Shown here one piece after another: positions 5,735 to 7,386 of a DNA stretch of 7,386 bases. Source of the stretch: Chloroflexota bacterium. Its GTDB lineage: Bacteria; Chloroflexota; Dehalococcoidia; Lucifugimonadales; Lucifugimonadaceae. The notes beneath the pieces are model-generated. The model made no database searches, was not told the origin of the DNA, and saw nothing but the letters and a program-made list of their open reading frames with translations. The stretch is from positions 16,519 to 23,904 of the forward strand of contig PAOV01000041.1 of NCBI GenBank assembly GCA_002708145.1, written 5' to 3'. The translations under genes and the position numbers were made by a program. Numbering within the stretch: the first letter of the stretch is position 1; each line of letters opens with the position of its first letter.

Positions 5735-5804
5735 CATTTCTATAAATTAATATTGCCAGTATTAATATAGCCCATATAATTATTCTGTACTTAAATTTGA
5801 TCAT
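5727..5804 (-). CDS. Micro-ORF: 25-residue single-helix membrane peptide
   Basis: Immediately after the aldolase stop on the minus strand (TAA, one base, ATG) is a 25-codon ORF ending in TAG. Its product has a basic N-terminus (MIKFKYR), a hydrophobic helix of about 13 residues (IIIWAILILAILI) and a short polar tail (YRNAS). A GGAG site (complement of 5811-5814) lies 6 bases before the ATG, inside the end of the aldolase gene, so translation could be coupled. The size and placement resemble small bacterial membrane peptides. Hydrophobic micro-ORFs arise easily in AT-rich DNA, so this is tentative. It overlaps the zinc-ribbon gene end by 8 bases. Confidence 0.45.
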   Translation of the reverse strand: MIKFKYRIIIWAILILAILIYRNAS

Positions 5805-5805
5805 A

Positions 5806-6555
5806 TTATGCTCCAGGTGATTCCAAAAATATATTTATACCCATGTCTATATATTTTTTACGATCTTTTATTGAATTTCTAACCATAAGTTTTATACCTG
5901 CTTTATTACATTCATTTATAGCAAATATTAAAGCTTTTTCATTTGATTCAGAAAGGGGGTGATTTTTATTTGCTTGTCGGTCTATTTCTAAATCATTTGG
6001 TCCCCATGAAACACAATCTACACCCTTAACAGCAAAATTTTTTATATTTTCTATTGCTTTTATTGACTCAACTTGCAACATTAGAACACCAAAATTATTC
6101 CACCAGTTCATATATTCACTTCTTACTTTTAAATCTGCAGGAAAAACTAGATGACTATCATCAACTCCAACTCTAAATTCTCCACCCCAACTTCTTTTTC
6201 CATTTGGTGGGTAGTAAAAATTATCCACTGCATCTTTGACTGTAGTTATTTCTTCTGTTTGAGGAATTTCTATCATTGAAGGACCTAAGTCGAGTAAATT
6301 TCCTATTAAGTAGGTTATTTTGGAATGTTTAATCCTAAAATGAACAGGAATAGGAATAGTGTGAGCGTATTCACAAATTTTGGATAATTGTGACTCATCG
6401 AAAGGGCTATGTTGAGAATCTATAGAGATAAAATCATAGTCGTCTAGACTAAGTAATTCGTCAATTTGCTTGGAATCTGCATTCCAAGGAATTCTCGCAC
6501 CAACTACGCTAGGATTATTATGAATTTTATATTTTAAGTTTTTTCCATCATACAT
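5806..6555 (-). CDS. HpcH/HpaI-family (class II, metal-dependent) aldolase
   Basis: A 249-residue protein of normal family length (PF03328). Known members cleave or form 2-keto-3-deoxy sugar acids or 4-hydroxy-2-oxo acids using a divalent metal. Visible motifs are IDSQHSP with the likely catalytic His49, FRIKHS with substrate-binding Arg74, LDLGPSMIEIPQTEE (88-102), YYPPNGKRSWGG (114-125), QVES with metal ligand Glu163, and VSWGPNDLE with metal ligand Asp188. The usual Glu before the catalytic His is Gln48 here, and the GA of the 'D-x-GA' motif is GP; both could shift specificity. AGGA lies 7 bases before ATG 6555. It is divergent from a 57-residue membrane protein gene. The substrate is unknown; a role in degrading sugar acids or aromatic breakdown products is typical of the family. 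Confidence 0.9.
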   Translation of the reverse strand: MYDGKNLKYKIHNNPSVVGARIPWNADSKQIDELLSLDDYDFISIDSQHSPFDESQLSKICEYAHTIPIPVHFRIKHSKITYLIGNLLDLGPSMIEIPQTEEITTVKDAVDNFYYPPNGKRSWGGEFRVGVDDSHLVFPADLKVRSEYMNWWNNFGVLMLQVESIKAIENIKNFAVKGVDCVSWGPNDLEIDRQANKNHPLSESNEKALIFAINECNKAGIKLMVRNSIKDRKKYIDMGINIFLESPGA

Positions 6556-6595
6556 ATATTTTTCCTAGGATTTAATATATAAAACAATTATCATG

Positions 6596-6601
6596 TATAA
6601 T
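6596..6601 (+). promoter_or_regulatory. -10 box placed for leaderless transcription of the 57-aa gene
   Basis: A perfect TATAAT ends 8 bases before the ATG at 6610, so the predicted transcription start (about 6608) is within two bases of the start codon. No ribosome binding site precedes this ATG. No good -35 is visible. The geometry matches the Cys leader promoter at 951-978. Confidence 0.4.
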
Positions 6602-6609
6602 TTATTTAT

Positions 6610-6783
6610 ATGATTCGAATTTTAATAATATCATTATTTTGTCTAATTATAATATCATCAGTTAATTTTCTTATACAAAAAAATAGGAATACTGTATATT
6701 CGTCTAAAACTATTTTTCCGTGGATAATATCAACAATAACCTTGTCGGTATTATTTATTGCACTAATTAATGAATGTAGTTAA
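6610..6783 (+). CDS. Small two-helix membrane protein (57 aa), unrecognised
   Basis: A 57-codon ORF ending in TAA. The product has two hydrophobic segments (about residues 2-22 and 35-54) joined by a basic loop (QKNRNTVYSSK), which suggests a helical hairpin with a cytoplasmic loop, and ends in NECS. It fills the space between the divergent aldolase gene and the convergent 35-residue ORF, leaving 6 bases to the latter. No Shine-Dalgarno sequence is present; a TATAAT just upstream suggests a leaderless message. I recognise no family. The uninterrupted reading frame, hydrophobic pattern and tight fit between neighbours argue that it is a real gene. Confidence 0.6.
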   Translation: MIRILIISLFCLIIISSVNFLIQKNRNTVYSSKTIFPWIISTITLSVLFIALINECS

Positions 6784-6789
6784 GTTTAT

Positions 6790-6897
6790 TTATTTCTTTT
6801 TATTGCTTTTACTAAGTTCTATATATGAATATGCTGCACCAGACATCAAAATTGTCACGATGAAGAATAGAACGGTTACTGTTAAAGCACTATTCAT
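6790..6897 (-). CDS. Tiny single-helix membrane protein (35 aa), unrecognised
   Basis: A 35-codon ORF whose ATG overlaps the end of the 59-residue ORF by 8 bases (ATGAATAG), so the two are likely co-translated. The product has one helix (about residues 5-25, TVTVLFFIVTILMSGAAYSY) followed by a charged tail rich in lysine (ELSKSNKKK), consistent with an N-out/C-in single-pass peptide. GGAG lies 10 bases before the ATG. Small subunits of respiratory or transport complexes look like this, but no specific match is recognised. Confidence 0.5.
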   Translation of the reverse strand: MNSALTVTVLFFIVTILMSGAAYSYIELSKSNKKK

Positions 6898-7069
6898 CTA
6901 ATTTTCTCTCCAATGCACTGCCAAGACCTATGATTGATGGAACCCAAATTCCTACAAATATGGCTTCTAATTTAGCATCATCAGCAAAAAACCAAAGAGC
7001 TACAGAAATCAAAAATGATATAAATGCTGAAATCATATACAGCCATGTAAAACTAGTAAAATTTTTCAT
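6890..7069 (-). CDS. Small two-helix membrane protein (59 aa), unrecognised
   Basis: A 59-codon ORF ending in TAG with a good GGAG site 5 bases before its ATG. The product has a first helix at about residues 8-28 (YMISAFISFLISVALWFF), a short acidic turn (ADDAKLE) and a second helix at about 36-52 (AIFVGIWVPSIIGLG), ending in a charged tail (ERKLDE). The overlap with the following 35-residue ORF suggests a two-gene unit of tiny membrane proteins, perhaps acting together. No family is recognised. The ribosome binding site, the overlap and the clear topology make this the most credible of the small ORFs here. Confidence 0.65.
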   Translation of the reverse strand: MKNFTSFTWLYMISAFISFLISVALWFFADDAKLEAIFVGIWVPSIIGLGSALERKLDE

Positions 7070-7091
7070 TATTTCTCCAATTTATATTTAA

Positions 7092-7097
7092 ATTATA
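7092..7097 (-). promoter_or_regulatory. Possible -10 box for the tiny membrane protein pair
   Basis: TATAAT on the minus strand, 22 bases before the ATG at 7069. A TTGTAT (complement of 7117-7122) lies 19 bases further upstream, slightly longer than ideal. Weak in DNA of this composition. Confidence 0.3.
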
Positions 7098-7159
7098 ACT
7101 TTATTTTTTAAATTCTATACAATTATTAAAAAAATGTTTACATAAAAATTATAAAATTG

Positions 7160-7386
7160 ATGATAGTTTTGTTTGATAATAACTGTGTTGTATGTAGATC
7201 TTTCAAGAATTGGGTGATTAGAAGGGACAACAAAAAGAATATAAAATTTATTCCAAATGATTTTGAATCAGTTAATAATATTGATATTGAATTAGAAATT
7301 GAATTTCCGATCAATACTATAGTTTGTATTGATAAAAGTGAAATATATAAAGGTTCAAGAGCAATATTTCTTACTGTGTCAAAAAC
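7160..7386 (+). CDS. DCC-family (DUF393) thiol-disulfide oxidoreductase-like protein, 3' truncated by window
   Basis: The frame opens with ATG at 7160 and stays open to the window end (75 complete codons). The start IVLFDNNCVVCRSF carries the D-x-x-C-x-x-C motif (Asp6, Cys9, Cys12) that defines the DCC family (PF04134). It is followed by a basic helix (WVIRRDNKKN) and the strand-turn KGSRAIF typical of the family's YxGxxA region. Full-length members are about 110-140 residues, so nearly half is missing. The usual DG before the first Cys is DN here. Members are predicted redox proteins with a thioredoxin-like fold; their substrates are mostly unknown. No clear ribosome binding site is seen. 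Confidence 0.8.
   Translation, partial: MIVLFDNNCVVCRSFKNWVIRRDNKKNIKFIPNDFESVNNIDIELEIEFPINTIVCIDKSEIYKGSRAIFLTVSK

Noticed and set aside
1..7386. CRISPR arrays, insertion sequences, tRNA or rRNA genes
   Set aside because: No regularly spaced direct repeats, transposase ORFs with terminal repeats, or tRNA-like cloverleaf signals were seen on either strand.

Overview
The window is very AT-rich (roughly 30% GC by eye), tightly packed bacterial DNA using the standard code, with TAA, TAG and TGA all serving as stops. It looks like a streamlined, probably free-living aquatic bacterium. I cannot fix the phylum from sequence alone. An AT-rich marine lineage such as a SAR202-type Chloroflexota is only a guess.

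Left part (14-922): a DapA/DHDPS-NAL superfamily lyase that keeps the Schiff-base lysine but lacks the usual Thr/Tyr proton relay.

Centre-left (951-3826) is the main point of interest: a complete sulfur operon under what reads as a classic ribosome-mediated cysteine attenuator. A promoter (951-978) sits directly on a 25-codon leader ORF (986-1063) with five Cys codons in a run of six (NCCCSCCE). Three mutually exclusive RNA pairings follow: a protector hairpin 1037-1053, an antiterminator 1047-1054 with 1091-1098, and an intrinsic terminator 1093-1115 with an eight-T tract. Next come a YeeE/YedE (TsuA-like) thiosulfate-type permease (1134-2366), a small protein that resembles a cysteine-less TusA (2370-2609), a canonical TusA/TsuB-like sulfur carrier (2602-2829) and a lipoprotein tandem rhodanese (2851-3774). 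A 17-bp perfect inverted repeat closes the operon as a bidirectional terminator. The inferred logic is that low charged Cys-tRNA stalls the ribosome on the Cys codons, the antiterminator forms, and the sulfur uptake and transfer genes are expressed.

Middle (3840-5457, minus strand): an unrecognised six-helix membrane protein with its own promoter and strong ribosome binding site, then an EamA/DMT-family transporter.

Right part (5531-7386): a COG3478-type zinc-ribbon protein (+), an HpcH/HpaI-family aldolase (-) followed one base later by a 25-residue single-helix micro-ORF, a 57-residue two-helix protein (+), an overlapping pair of tiny membrane proteins (59 and 35 residues, -), and the start of a DCC-family (DUF393) thiol-disulfide oxidoreductase-like protein that runs off the window. 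No stretch longer than 300 bases lacks a gene.
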